In this document: one piece after another, positions 52,364 to 61,939 of the stretch
Layout: each line of letters begins with the position of its first letter
Numbering within the stretch: position 1 is the stretch's first letter
Source of the DNA: Gemmatimonas sp.
GTDB lineage: Bacteria > Gemmatimonadota > Gemmatimonadetes > Gemmatimonadales > Gemmatimonadaceae
Direction of reading: 5' to 3'
Length of the DNA: 64,000 nucleotides
NCBI GenBank assembly: GCA_011390805.1
Contig: JAABRT010000001.1
Span: 124,001-188,000 of the forward strand
The notes under the pieces: generated by a model
Told to the model about the DNA's origin: nothing
What the model saw: the letters and a program-made list of their open reading frames with translations, nothing else
The model's database searches: none
Translations under genes and position numbers: made by a program

Positions 52364-54784
52364 TTGGGCTTGATCACAGGTTCTATCTGGCACTTCTCAG
52401 ATCTGCATCTTCAGGAGGGGTGGTTCACGGGTCAGGTGCAGCAGGGCGGTGCCGTGGCGGGCCTTGACGAGGATAGCTTCGCGGTTTCTCCGAACAGCTC
52501 CTTGATGAAGTTCATCGAAAGGAAAAGGAGCGAGCGTGGCTCCCAGAGCGGCGAGCCGTTGGCAGCGGCACTGGTTATCTCGGGAGATCTAGTTGACAAG
52601 GGACTATGGAAAGACGCGAAGGCTGCCCAGGGCTTCATCGAAATGATTCGCAAAGGCCTCGGACTTCCGAAGAAGAGGGTACTGGTGGTTCCCGGAAATC
52701 ACGACGTTGACTGGTCCGCTGCACTCTCAGAGCCTTTGCGCAGTCGGAGCGAATTCTCGGCAGCGACGAAGGGCTACGTCGTACCGAAGAACCATGCCAA
52801 GGCAATCGTGCTCCAAGAATCCGGGCTCGCGTTCCTTCTGGTTGATACCGTGCAGTACGTAGGAGTCCCCGTCAATTTGGACAAGGTCGTCGATGCCGTG
52901 CATTCAGCCATTCCTCAGCTCGATCGCCGTCAGCTGATCGAGGCAGTCAAGCGAGGGGTGGCAACCGAAGTGCCTTCTATCGGGCCCGGAGCCGTTGAAA
53001 AGGCGCTAAAGACGATTCGCCGTAGAGCTGGCTCCTCAGTGCTGCCGCCAGATCTCTTGGGTTTCCTTGTCTCACACTATCCCCTCCTGCCTTGTCCGTA
53101 CACCAACGTGGAGTTTCGTCCGTTTGAAATTCCAGTTGGCGCAGGTCCAACCAAGCGAGTCTTGGCGGAGAACGGGATCTACGTCTGCCTCCACGGCCAT
53201 CAGCATAGTCATTGGGTTCACTCGGAGAAGACACAGGGAGGAAGCCCGGATGTACGATTCGTTTGCGTCGGAGCAGGAAGTCTGACACAGGGCGATCGCG
53301 GCTTCAACATCATCAAGTACGCGTTGATGACGGAGACTGGTGAGGCGCGGATCGCGGTCCAACCGATAGTACTTCAGCACGCGGATACGATTGAGGCGCC
53401 AGCGCGTCGCTTTCACATTCCTCCGCGGACCGGAGTTCCTGCACGGTCGATTCGATTGGTAGAGCGGATTGAGCAGGATGGAAGTGTACGCGGCGACAAG
53501 TGGTTCTCCGACATTTCAACAGCCGGTTGGAATTTCAATGTGAGCACGAATCGGTTCGAGCTCGACGTCCCGATTGTGATTCATCTCGATCAGAGCGGAG
53601 CGCCACTCGATCTTTCCTTTCAAGAGCTTACTCCTGGTTTCTCGCTGGAGTGGAAGCCTCAGAAGGACGGCGGCGTGCCTGGTAGTCTCGGAATGATTCG
53701 AATCTCAGCAAAAAAAGACACTTCTCGGCTGAGTTTCGCGTACCGTGAGTGGAGTCGGCTAGCCTACTGCCGGAGCATCATGGAGAAGGCTCGTTGCTTC
53801 GGAGGTGATCCAGTCGTTCCAGGACTCAAGTACGATGAGGAAGCTCTCGTTCATGTGGTCCGGTTTCCTTGTGAACGCCTCGAGATCTACGTACGAACGC
53901 CGGATGAGGCTCCTGCGCTCGAGAACGTTCGGTTCGTGACTTTTCGAGAGCTTGAGAACGGTTCCCTCGAGCCTGAGGAGGCTTTTGCTGAGCTCACGGA
54001 CTTCACAATCGAGACGTGGCCAGAGGCGAAGCGAATGCGACTCATTGTGCCTCGACCTCTTGCGAACGCCGCATATGGGCTTGCTTGGCGCGTACCGTTA
54101 CACACGAAGCGTGACAAGCATCACGGCGAGAAGCCGTCCGAACCGGGAGATGTTAAGCTCACAGAGCGGCTACGGGCAAAGCTCTTCTCGGCCAGAGATG
54201 ATGCAGCAGTTTTCGCACAGCTCGAGACGCCCTGGAAGACTCTTGTTCGTGAGATTGAGGATCTCATCGCCGGGATGTCAGAAGAGGTAGCCGCTGGGCC
54301 CTGGGAGCTGGCCTTGCTAGTGTCGGATCAGGAGATATTGGCAGTGACGGATTATCAGGAGCGCGCCTTGTCGGTCAGTCTTCGTGATCCGGCGCGCCTA
54401 TGGCCCGTGCTAGCGACTTTCGGACGAGACGACAAGCGCTACAACGCTGAAGTGTCGGTCGGAGAAGGGATCGCGGGCCACTCGTTCGCCACCAACGCCC
54501 CCATTTGGTTCGACGCGCGAAACGGCGAGCCGACACGAGCGTCCGTGAAGGGGGGAAGAACAATGCCTAGGGTCGCTCCGTCCCCATACGTTGACGTCAC
54601 GGTGGGCGGAACAAGACTTGCTCGTCACAGCATGCTGGTTGCGTTCCCCGCGGCTCTTCCCGAGGCGGGAGCGATCCCTTTGGGGTGCCTTTGCATCGGA
54701 TCGTTCAACGGCGCGCTCCCCAACAAGCTCGGGCTGGACGATTCGCTTCTCAGCTATCTCCAGAAGTTTCTGGCGTCCGTCTAA
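52364..54784 (+). CDS. calcineurin-like phosphoesterase fused to a GAF-like domain
   Basis: This is a protein of about 806 residues. The N-terminal phosphoesterase (about 8-300) has all metal motifs: SDLHL (Asp13, His15), GDLVDKG (Asp75), GNHDVDW (Asn112, His113), SHYPLLP (His238) and HGHQHSHW (His279, His281). A beta-rich middle part (about 340-600) has no family I recognise. The C-terminus (about 640-806) is GAF-like (EVSVGEGIAGHSFATNAPIWF and IPLGCLCIGSF). The start is uncertain: TTG 52364 or 52370, because a stop at 52337 limits the frame and no ATG is present. A GGGGG run lies 6-8 bases upstream. It has no signal or membrane helix and is followed 3 bases later by a small gene. Confidence 0.82.
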   Translation: MGLITGSIWHFSDLHLQEGWFTGQVQQGGAVAGLDEDSFAVSPNSSLMKFIERKRSERGSQSGEPLAAALVISGDLVDKGLWKDAKAAQGFIEMIRKGLGLPKKRVLVVPGNHDVDWSAALSEPLRSRSEFSAATKGYVVPKNHAKAIVLQESGLAFLLVDTVQYVGVPVNLDKVVDAVHSAIPQLDRRQLIEAVKRGVATEVPSIGPGAVEKALKTIRRRAGSSVLPPDLLGFLVSHYPLLPCPYTNVEFRPFEIPVGAGPTKRVLAENGIYVCLHGHQHSHWVHSEKTQGGSPDVRFVCVGAGSLTQGDRGFNIIKYALMTETGEARIAVQPIVLQHADTIEAPARRFHIPPRTGVPARSIRLVERIEQDGSVRGDKWFSDISTAGWNFNVSTNRFELDVPIVIHLDQSGAPLDLSFQELTPGFSLEWKPQKDGGVPGSLGMIRISAKKDTSRLSFAYREWSRLAYCRSIMEKARCFGGDPVVPGLKYDEEALVHVVRFPCERLEIYVRTPDEAPALENVRFVTFRELENGSLEPEEAFAELTDFTIETWPEAKRMRLIVPRPLANAAYGLAWRVPLHTKRDKHHGEKPSEPGDVKLTERLRAKLFSARDDAAVFAQLETPWKTLVREIEDLIAGMSEEVAAGPWELALLVSDQEILAVTDYQERALSVSLRDPARLWPVLATFGRDDKRYNAEVSVGEGIAGHSFATNAPIWFDARNGEPTRASVKGGRTMPRVAPSPYVDVTVGGTRLARHSMLVAFPAALPEAGAIPLGCLCIGSFNGALPNKLGLDDSLLSYLQKFLASV

Positions 54785-54787
54785 CCG

Positions 54788-55072
54788 TTGAAGATCGACT
54801 TCGGTGAACGGCAGATCCAGTCGATCTATGAACTGAAGAGTATAAGCTCTACCGAAGAATCAGTTGATCACCTACGCCCTGGAAAATCAATGAAAAATAA
54901 AGACACCAACGAATCAGTGAAGAGACAGTGGGTCAGAATTGGCCCTTATTTGTCTTCTCTCGAAGAGGTGATGGACGAGAAGTCTCCTCTTGCGCTGCGA
55001 CGAACAGGGGAGCATATTTCAGTGAGCATTTCCCACTTTTCTTCGGAGGAAGACGTTGAAGACGAATCTTAG
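54788..55072 (+). CDS. small acidic partner of the phosphoesterase-GAF protein
   Basis: This is a 94-residue protein starting at TTG, 3 bases after the preceding stop, so translation is probably coupled. It is rich in Ser, Glu and Lys (SISSTEESVDHL, HFSSEEDVEDES) with a central RQWVRIGPYLSSLEEVMDEK. No family is recognised. Base composition drops compared with the gene upstream. Confidence 0.55.
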   Translation: MKIDFGERQIQSIYELKSISSTEESVDHLRPGKSMKNKDTNESVKRQWVRIGPYLSSLEEVMDEKSPLALRRTGEHISVSISHFSSEEDVEDES

Positions 55073-55084
55073 ACGACCGGCTAA

Positions 55085-55515
55085 GCGCTGCTGAGGCTCC
55101 AAGAGAGCACTTGCGATCTCGCACTCGCCCCTCCCGTTCGTCTGCTTGTGACAGGGCCGCGTGCGCAGGTGCCGAATCCGCTGCGGCTTGGGTACGCGCG
55201 CGACGTCGCGGGCCAGATAGGCCTTTGCGTCTCAAGTCCCCACGACACGGACCTGCAGGGCCAGATCGGCAAAGCGAGCGCTGGCATTCGTTAGGAAGCC
55301 AGCGCACGTCTTGCGCCGGTTGCGAGGCCGCGAAGGCGACGAGCGTCGCGTCATCGATCACAACGTGTACATTATCCTTCCTTGAGCCGTGCGCGCGTCC
55401 CGCCTTCGAGCGATTCCCATGCACGCGGTGCCCGACGGCGGCGAAGCGATTGACGCCCATGTTGTACGCGTGGAGGAGCTCACCGAGCATCGCGCGCTCG
55501 TACGGAGGTCCGGCG
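55085..55515 (-). pseudogene. IS481-family transposase remnant
   Basis: The minus strand shows pieces of an IS481 integrase core in changing frames: ERAMLGELLHAYNMG and VGHRVHGN, then NVHVVIDDATLVAFAA, then FLTNASARFADLALQVRVV, DAKAYLARDVARVP, IRHLRTRPCHKQTNG. These correspond in order to the HVD, DD and DNG..Y / RTRPY.PQTNGK.ER landmarks. Frameshifts and a stop make it non-functional. The intact IS3 element starts 53 bases to the right. Confidence 0.72.
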
Positions 55516-55637
55516 CCGAGACCGGAGCCCTTCAGGGGACCCATGGAAGCCTGCGCGAGCAGTCGACGGTGATCCCCCCGGAAATGAATGGTCGCCAAAA
55601 GCGGAATTTTCTCGTATACTGATTCGAGGAGGTTCCC

Positions 55638-55904
55638 ATGGAGACATCGCGGTTCACCGACAGCCAGATCGTCGCGATTCTGAAGGAGGCGGAGGGTGGG
55701 ACGCCCGTGCCCGAGCTCTGTCGCACGCACGGCATCAGTAACGCCACGTTTTATAAATGGCGCGCCAAGTTCGGGGGCATGGATGTGTCCTTGATGGCGC
55801 GCTTGAAGGAGCTGGAAGACGAAAATCGACGCATCAAGAAGTTGTACGTCGAGGCGCAGCTCAGCGCGGATCTCTTGCGCGAGGCGCTCGCAAAAAAATG
55901 GTAA
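55638..55904 (+). CDS. IS3-family transposase OrfA
   Basis: This 88-residue protein has a helix-turn-helix ([20 protein letters not shown], then [20 protein letters not shown]) and a leucine-zipper-like coiled coil ([19 protein letters not shown]). GAGGAGG lies 5 bases before the ATG. It ends at a run of seven A residues (55892-55898), the slippery site for making the OrfAB fusion. Confidence 0.92.
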   Translation: METSRFTDSQIVAILKEAEGGTPVPELCRTHGISNATFYKWRAKFGGMDVSLMARLKELEDENRRIKKLYVEAQLSADLLREALAKKW

Positions 55905-56725
55905 GGCCAGCGCAGCGCCGCACGCTGGCCCGGCAAGCAGTCCAAACGGCGCGCACGACGATTCGGCACGCGTGTGCCACGTTTGCCATCAGCGAAACGT
56001 GTTACCGCTACCACGGCACGCAGACGCGCGACAACGCGGCGGTGGAGGACTGGCTGTTGCGGCTCACCACAGCGCATCGCTCGTGGGGCTTTGGGCTGTG
56101 CTTTCTGTATCTGCGGAACGTGAAGCAGTTCACGTGGAATCACAAACGGGTGTACCGCGTATATCGCGCGCTGGAGCTGAACCTGCGGATCAAACCAAAG
56201 CGTCGCCTGGTGCGCGAGCGACCGGAGCCCTTGGCGGTGCCCCGCGCGATCAACGACACGTGGTCCATGGACTTTATGCACGATCAACTCGCCGACGGGC
56301 GCACGTTTCGTCTCTTGAATGTGATTGATGATTTCAATCGCGAAGGCTTGGCGATGGAGGTCGATCTCTCGCTCCCGGCCGCACGCGTGGTGCGCGCCCT
56401 GGATCAACTCATCGCGTGGCGCGGCGCGCCGACACGGATTCGCTGTGACAACGGGCCGGAGTATGCAGGGCACACGTTGCACGCGTGGGCGAAGCGGCGT
56501 GGCATTCACATCGACTTCATTCAGCCGGGGAAGCCGCAGCAAAACGCGTACGTCGAACGCTACAACCGCACCGTGCGTTATGACTGGCTGTCGCAGTCAC
56601 TCTTTGATACCATTGCGGAAGTACAGGCGGCCGGCACCGCGTGGCTCTGGACGTACAACAACGAACGACCGAACATGGCACTGGGTGGCATCACCCCATC
56701 AATGAAACTTGCACTTGCTGCTTAA
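55898..56725 (+). CDS. IS3-family transposase OrfB
   Basis: This 275-residue DDE integrase-type transposase starts at an ATG within the A7 tract or is reached by -1 frameshift from OrfA. The catalytic motifs are WSMDFMHDQ (first Asp), RCDNGPEY (second Asp) and [17 protein letters not shown] (Glu). No frame disruption is seen, so the element may still be active. Confidence 0.93.
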   Translation: MVRPAQRRTLARQAVQTARTTIRHACATFAISETCYRYHGTQTRDNAAVEDWLLRLTTAHRSWGFGLCFLYLRNVKQFTWNHKRVYRVYRALELNLRIKPKRRLVRERPEPLAVPRAINDTWSMDFMHDQLADGRTFRLLNVIDDFNREGLAMEVDLSLPAARVVRALDQLIAWRGAPTRIRCDNGPEYAGHTLHAWAKRRGIHIDFIQPGKPQQNAYVERYNRTVRYDWLSQSLFDTIAEVQAAGTAWLWTYNNERPNMALGGITPSMKLALAA

Positions 56726-56763
56726 CTCCACGATTGGCGCCCGTTAATAGCGGGGGGATTACC

Positions 56764-57175
56764 CTCCCTCGTACAACAGTCAACCGCGGCATCGACGTCT
56801 GTTACAAACAAATTGAGGCGTCGACGCTGGCTCCAAAGCGGCAAGCAGGCTCTCGAGGCTGAATACCGGATGCTCAGAGCGATCCCCTCAGGGAAGGGTT
56901 GGCGAGAATAGAACCTTCTCGCACACTCACGCCATTCGAGACGCGCTTAAAAATCGGGGGAATTACTAGGTCTTGGCGTCGCCAGTGTTGATGGCTAATC
57001 GTTCCCGCACGAGATAAGTCTTGGATGGTACGTCGCCAACAACCGATTCAAGCAAGAATCGGCCAGCCGAGGTGCGGTTCCTGTTCGAAGTCTCCATCTC
57101 GTCGGCGATGCGATTCTTTCTTCAATTGCCGAGATTTGAGCTGGTGACGATGTCGGGAACGGGTGGCGCCGTTCG
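56764..57175. other. intergenic, one partial IS-end-like sequence
   Basis: No convincing gene. CGGGGGAATTAC near 56955 resembles the inverted repeat of the neighbouring IS3 element and may be a remnant end. Short frames on both strands lack motifs. Confidence 0.45.
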
Positions 57176-57316
57176 ATGAGAACGCATGCTGTCATAGGGC
57201 TGAGTGTATCTGTGGTTTTGCTGCTGTTCGGAGCGGCGCAGCCCCTCGACGCGCAGATCTTGCAGGATCATGTCGGTAGGCCGGCGTCCCCACACCGCGC
57301 GCCGACTGCGGTGTGA
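57176..57316 (+). CDS. orphan signal-peptide reading frame
   Basis: This 46-codon frame encodes a clear export signal (MRTHAVIGLSVSVVLLLFGA, then AQPLDAQ) followed by only 18 residues and a stop. It is probably the 5' remnant of a secreted protein gene, though a short secreted peptide cannot be excluded. The next 299 bases (57317-57615) show no gene. Confidence 0.45.
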   Translation: MRTHAVIGLSVSVVLLLFGAAQPLDAQILQDHVGRPASPHRAPTAV

Positions 57317-57615
57317 TGGATGCGAGCGGGACTACGCAAAGCAGTGGCCAGACCGCGCATACAAAGTTCAAGCAACTCGTGGATGCTGGCAGAGTAAAAC
57401 GATTTCGAACATTGAGCGGAGTTACGAGAGTGTCACATTGCGTAGGCTTATGTAAGCTACGCTCAAACCCGAGTTAGAAGCCGTTCGACGCCCTGCACAG
57501 CCTGAAGATCGCGCGGCTGTCGAGCGGTGGGCAGCTGCCAGCTCTGTCTGAGACTATCCTCAATAAAAACTCTAATTGGATCTGCAACTAATGGAGAAAA
57601 AAACGTTCTGCGCAT

Positions 57616-58110
57616 CTAGTTGTTCTCCTGTGACATGCTAATCAACTGTTCATTCGACATTGCTCCGACACGAACTCGCCGGATGCGTCCGTTTCGGTCG
57701 ATGGCCATCGCTACCGGTGTCCCAACTTGCCGAAGCCGACGTGCCAACTGACTGTTGGGCGTCGCTCCAAGGTACGAAATATCTGCGTTCTTCAAACTAC
57801 TTAAAATTGAATCAGGGAGTCGTCCCTGAGAAACCAGTTTTATTCGCGAGGCTCGATCTCTTTGCCGGACACTCATCAAGCTCGAAAGCTGTACCCTTGA
57901 CCAAGGGCAGTCGCCGACCATCATCAAAAGAAAAGGATGACTCGGGCCGGAATCCGGAGTACCGGAAGATTCGCTATCAAACAAATCTTTAATTTGGGAG
58001 CCGATGATGTCGCGGTGACGTGGATCAGAGTCGTTAGGCACTTTCCACCCAGTAAAGCATGCGCTGCCAACCGCAACAATCACGAGCGTTAACTTGACAG
58101 GCCATCTCAT
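57616..58110 (-). CDS. membrane-anchored thioredoxin-like protein (CPWS)
   Basis: This is a 164-residue protein with an N-terminal export or anchor helix (LTLVIVAVGSACF). A thioredoxin-like core follows: PFLLMMVGDCPWSRVQLSSL carries a CPWS motif (Cys68), and VGTPVAMAIDRNGRIRRVRVG provides the cis-Pro and following strands. The second active-site Cys is Ser, as in monothiol or peptide-handling thioredoxins. The ATG overlaps the stop of the propeller gene (ATGA), so it is the third gene of a coupled operon. Confidence 0.72.
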   Translation of the reverse strand: MRWPVKLTLVIVAVGSACFTGWKVPNDSDPRHRDIIGSQIKDLFDSESSGTPDSGPSHPFLLMMVGDCPWSRVQLSSLMSVRQRDRASRIKLVSQGRLPDSILSSLKNADISYLGATPNSQLARRLRQVGTPVAMAIDRNGRIRRVRVGAMSNEQLISMSQENN

Positions 58111-59201
58111 TTCTGCCTCTTAAATGCACCATCGCCCACTGCGAAGACGCGCAGCTGCGGCTCCGGGTTGTTGAAGCCCACGGCGAGCTGTTGTCCGTCA
58201 GCACTGAGTGCGAGAGCGCTGACCGACTGCGGCATATTGAGGCGTGCAGTGCGCGCAGGATCGCGAAGATCATAGAGCACCACTTGCCGCGTGGAATCGC
58301 CAACGAACTCGCCGAGACAACCGCAGTAGGCAATCGCGAGCGTGTGACCACGCAAACTCACGCCGCGGGAGGCGATGTCTGATTGATCGACATCGAACCC
58401 AGGTCCAATGGAACCGTCGCTGCGCCGCGGCACACCAACTGTGCCAATGCTCACCTCGTGTAAAAGCTCGCCAGTTGAGTCCATCACCAGCGCTACTGGT
58501 GCAAACAGAAACGAAAGCGCGATGCGCGACGTTTGCTCGTCGACGGAAAATTGGTGCCAGTTCGCATCAAACACATATGCGGGGTCCACATCGGCTCGTC
58601 GGTTCGGACCTTCCAGCATGACACGTTGTGGCTGACGCGGATCTGCAGGCACGAACAGCACCGTGGTGTCTCCGAACTGTCCGGTAACTAGCGTGCCGGC
58701 GCCGGACAGCAACGCACCCTCAGGAGGAAGCACGCCTGGCGCTCGCGCGACAGGCAGGCTAACGAACTGCGATTGCGTGGGCTGACGCACGTCCTTCACC
58801 AACATGACCCGTCGTTGGTTGGGCTCAAAGAGCACCAACTCCCCCGCTCGCGTTCGCCACATGGCGGTTGGATGTCGCACCTCGCCTGGCCCATCGCCCG
58901 CCCGCACACCTTGTGCAATCACACTGTCGCGCACGATATCCACGAGCGTGACAAACGGTTCTCCCCGACTGTCCAGCACGGCAATGGTTGAGTCTGACGT
59001 CCATGTCAGAGCACTGATCCCCGCAAGCGCCGGCAGTGCGATGGGCTGCGCCATCGGCTCTACAACGGATGAAGCATCTCGATCAGGCGTACAGGCCGAC
59101 AGTTGGATCAATGCGAGCAACAGCCATTTGCTGTACTTGCTGCCCCTCGCCGAGCGGCAACCAGTACAGAATCCGCTCGGCGAAAAGAAAGGGCTTTTCA
59201 T
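58107..59201 (-). CDS. six-bladed beta-propeller lipoprotein
   Basis: This is a 364-residue lipoprotein (WLLLALIQLSAC lipobox, preceded by a longer n-region). The rest forms propeller blades of the BF3164/TolB-like type (ALTWTSDSTIAVLDSRG, GDGPGEVRHPTAMWR, GELVLFEPNQRRVMLV, LALSADGQQLAVGFNN). Such proteins are surface or periplasmic, with unknown ligands. The start overlaps the stop of the small peptide gene upstream and the stop overlaps the thioredoxin-like gene. Confidence 0.8.
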   Translation of the reverse strand: MKSPFFSPSGFCTGCRSARGSKYSKWLLLALIQLSACTPDRDASSVVEPMAQPIALPALAGISALTWTSDSTIAVLDSRGEPFVTLVDIVRDSVIAQGVRAGDGPGEVRHPTAMWRTRAGELVLFEPNQRRVMLVKDVRQPTQSQFVSLPVARAPGVLPPEGALLSGAGTLVTGQFGDTTVLFVPADPRQPQRVMLEGPNRRADVDPAYVFDANWHQFSVDEQTSRIALSFLFAPVALVMDSTGELLHEVSIGTVGVPRRSDGSIGPGFDVDQSDIASRGVSLRGHTLAIAYCGCLGEFVGDSTRQVVLYDLRDPARTARLNMPQSVSALALSADGQQLAVGFNNPEPQLRVFAVGDGAFKRQK

Positions 59202-59419
59202 GATTCGTCAACAAACTTCCATTTGTGATTCGAAAGAAAGCACGGGACGCTGCTAGGATCGAGCGGGAGCCCAGTGTCGCAATCGTAGTAACATTTTGCC
59301 TCGGACACCATGCAGGCGTACCCCACACCGGCGAAGGCTGGCTCCTTTACTGAACGGCCCACGAACAATCCGCCGACAATCACTGTAGCAATGGCAACTC
59401 GTTCCAAGTTCTTACGCAT
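59198..59419 (-). CDS. exported four-cysteine peptide (NVEALA-like)
   Basis: This is a 73-residue precursor with a strong ribosome binding site (GGAGG on the minus strand, complement of 59426-59431). The hydrophobic segment (VAIATVIVGGLFVG) is followed by KEPAFAG and a 43-residue mature part with four cysteines (36, 43, 47, 60). The signal, short motif and Cys-rich tail resemble NVEALA peptides of Bacteroidetes, which often neighbour six-bladed-propeller proteins. The similarity is by layout, not by a full motif match. It is the first gene of the coupled operon. Confidence 0.6.
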   Translation of the reverse strand: MRKNLERVAIATVIVGGLFVGRSVKEPAFAGVGYACMVSEAKCYYDCDTGLPLDPSSVPCFLSNHKWKFVDES

Positions 59420-60085
59420 ACCTACCTCCGGGAAAGTTGTCACGCAGCGCATCGCTGGTGACTCAGCTGACGTGCCGAATCACGTGCGCAACAGACGGTA
59501 ATACGGACTTGAAGCGATCACCGTATCATCATCGGACAAATTCAAGCGCTGCCGCAAAACTTTGACCGAATACTACATGCTCATCTGCAAGTCATCTGCG
59601 TAATGCAGAACTCTTCCGCATTCGGCTTAGCAGATGCGTTCTGCGCATTCCAACGCTGATCTCGTTGCGGAGCAAAGCAAAGAGCCATGTGCTAGCGAAA
59701 CCTCACAAACAATCTACGTTGTTCGCTAGTTGACTGGCTCGCTTGCCACTCGGAGTTGGTTATTGCAACCCCTACTTAATCTTCCCTCGCATTCGCACAC
59801 GTGGCGTGTCAGCCGACTGCGCCGAGCGCAGACCAACGCGCTCAGCTCACGCGCATCGTGCGGCAAGCGCATCTTGTGCGCATGTTGCTCAAGGCGACCG
59901 AGCAGCATCCGCTCACCATCCAGATCGCCGGCACAGTCGAGCCGCGACGCGAATCGTGGCTAGCGGTACTGAGGTCGATGCACCCCAGTTGGCGCGAGGT
60001 CAGGCGGCATCGACCGAATCATGGCGAGCGTGGCTGCATGCAGCCACTCAGGCGGCGCGATTGCAACTCCCGTGGCATCACACCA
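59420..60085. other. upstream region of the peptide operon and unassigned debris
   Basis: The left part must hold the promoter of the minus-strand operon, though no consensus boxes stood out. From about 59743 rightwards a plus-strand reading (DQRAQLTRIVRQAHLVRMLL) looks like a transposase or helix-turn-helix fragment but cannot be assigned. It runs directly into the truncated IS3 copy at 60086. Confidence 0.45.
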
Positions 60086-60975
60086 TGCGGATCTCTTGCG
60101 CGAGGCGCTCGCAAAAAATGGTAAGGCCAGCGCAGCGCCGCACGCTGGCCCGGCAGGCAGTGCAAACGGCGCGCACCACGATTCGGCATGCGTGTACCAC
60201 GTTTGCCATCAGCGAAACGTGTTACCGCTACCACGGCGCGCAGACGCGCGAGAACGCGGCGGTGGAGGACTGGCTGTTGCGGCTCACCACAGCGCATCGC
60301 TCGAGGGGCTTTGGGCTGTGCTTTCTGTATCTGCGGAATGTGAAGCAGTTCACGTGGAATCACAAACGGGTGTACCGCGTATATCGCGCGCTGGAACTGA
60401 ACCTGCGGATCAAACCAAAGCGTCGCCTGGTGCGCGAGCAACCGGGCCCTTGGCGGTGCCCCGCGCGATCAATGACACGTGGTCCATGGACTTTATGCAC
60501 GATCAACTCGCCGACGGGCGCACGTTTCGTCTCCTGAATGTGAATGATGATTTCCATCGCGAAGGCTTGGACTGTGAAAGTCGATCTCTCGCTGCCGGCC
60601 GCACCTGTGGTGCGCGCCCTGGATCAACTCGTCGCATGGCGCGGCGCGCCGACACGGATTCGCTGTGACAACGGGCCGGAGTATGCAGGGCCCACGTTGC
60701 ACGCGTGGGCGAAGCGGCGTGGCATTCACATCGACTTCATTCAGCCGGGGAAGCCGCAGCAAAACGCGTACGTCGAACGCTACAACCGCACCGTGCGTGT
60801 ATGACTGGCGGTCGCAGTCTCTCTTCGATACCATTGCGGGAGTACAGGCAGCCGGTACCGCGTGGCTCTGGACGTACAACAACGAACGACCGAACATGGC
60901 ACGGGGTGGCATCACCCCATCAATGACGCTTGCACTGGCTGCTTACTCCACGATTGGCGCCCGTTTATACGGGCG
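60086..60975 (+). pseudogene. truncated, frameshifted copy of the IS3 element
   Basis: The sequence closely follows the intact element from the end of OrfA (GCGGATCTCTTGCGCGAGG) through OrfB. It has at least three indels: near 60444, near 60573 (GATGGAGGTC becomes GACTGTGAAAGTC) and near 60798 (an added base after CGTGCGT). The A7 slippery run is A6. Both ends, including the inverted repeats, are lost. The copy is inactive. Confidence 0.88.
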
Positions 60976-61465
60976 GCGCGCGTACCGCTTCACGGGCTCC
61001 TCGCGCTCCACCCAGCGCTATGTTACCCGTCGTGGTGACGACACGGCGTTGCGCGAGCGACTGCACACCTTGGCGTTCCGGCGGCCCCGCTGTGGCTATC
61101 GCTGCTTGATCGGGTGCTCCGCCGCGAGGGCCTCCAGGTGAATCGCAAGCGCGTGCAGCGCGGGTATCGCGACGCCGGACTGTCGGTGCGCCGTCGTCCG
61201 AGGAAACGCGTCGCGGTCGAGCGCGTGCCGCAGATGCATGTGAAGATCCGGTGGAGATGGACTTTATCAGCGAAGGCCTTGGGGACGGCCGGAAGTTTCG
61301 CGCGTTGTCGGAGGCTGACCACTGCGGTCGCGAGTGTCCGGTCATCGCGGTGGACCGCTCGTTGCTTGGGGAGCGAGTCGTGCGCGAGCTGGAACAGGTG
61401 GCGCAGGTCCGGGGGCATCCGGACGTGCTCGTCGGCGACAACGTTCAGCATCCGCTGTCAAGGCT
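60976..61465 (+). pseudogene. fragment of a second IS3-type OrfB
   Basis: In alternating frames the plus strand reads LRERLHTLAFRRPRCGYR, LRREGLQVNRKRVQRGYRDAG, LSVRRRPRKRVAVERVPQ, then EMDFISEGLGDGRKFRAL, ECPVIAVDRSLLGERVVREL and GHPDVLVGDN. This is the N-terminal region, first Asp and second Asp area of an IS3-family OrfB different from the neighbouring copy. It breaks off at the second catalytic motif. Confidence 0.78.
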
Positions 61466-61939
61466 TGTGATCGCACACGCGCGGATAGCGGCGTGTCGGT
61501 GACACGTCGGGACATTGAGCACGGCTGTTGCGCTGGCCATCCCCGCGATGGTCTTCCACGAGACACGAGTCCCTTGCTCTCCGTAGTGAAACACACAGAG
61601 TACACGTGCGGTGGAGTGTCCTGTTCTTCACGTAGCATAAGGTCCCTGTTGAAGATTCGAACATTATCTACGAGGTTGCAAGCACCTCGACGGTCGGATT
61701 GAGCGGAATCTTTCCTCGCTTGCGCTCAGCCAGATGATCTGCGGCACAGTAGGATGAATTACGTCGCACACCTGTCGCATGATCGCTCTTGCGGATGCTC
61801 GGCAGCCGACATACAGTATGCCGCTGAGTCTGGCGGGTATTTGGCCACGGTTTGCGGGAGCCTGTAGTGTCTCGCAGCTGATAGTACCAAAACCACGACT
61901 GGCGTGGACTCTGACGATCTAAATGGAGCGAGTGACTGC
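61466..61939. other. intergenic between IS debris and the Dsb-like gene
   Basis: No convincing gene or terminator was found. The promoter of the plus-strand Dsb/propeller cassette is expected here. The composition is less GC-rich than the left arm of the window. Confidence 0.45.

Larger units (their letters stand above)
55568..56763 (+). mobile_element. intact IS3-family insertion sequence (IS407-like)
   Basis: The element is 1196 bp with imperfect terminal inverted repeats GGTGATCCCCCCG (55568-55580) and CGGGGGGATTACC (56751-56763), 12 of 13 matching. It carries two overlapping transposase frames in IS3 style. No target-site duplication of 3-5 bp is evident in the flanks, so the insertion may be old or rearranged. 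Related fragments lie at 47100-47263 and 60086-60975. Confidence 0.9.

Noticed and set aside
54933-55730. 265-codon minus-strand open frame
   Set aside because: It crosses the IS3 left inverted repeat and only part of it matches IS481 transposase, which changes frame. It is not one gene.
59743-60085. Frame upstream of the truncated IS3 copy as a separate transposase gene
   Set aside because: It has only weak helix-turn-helix-like sequence, no start signal and no family assignment, so it is described as debris.
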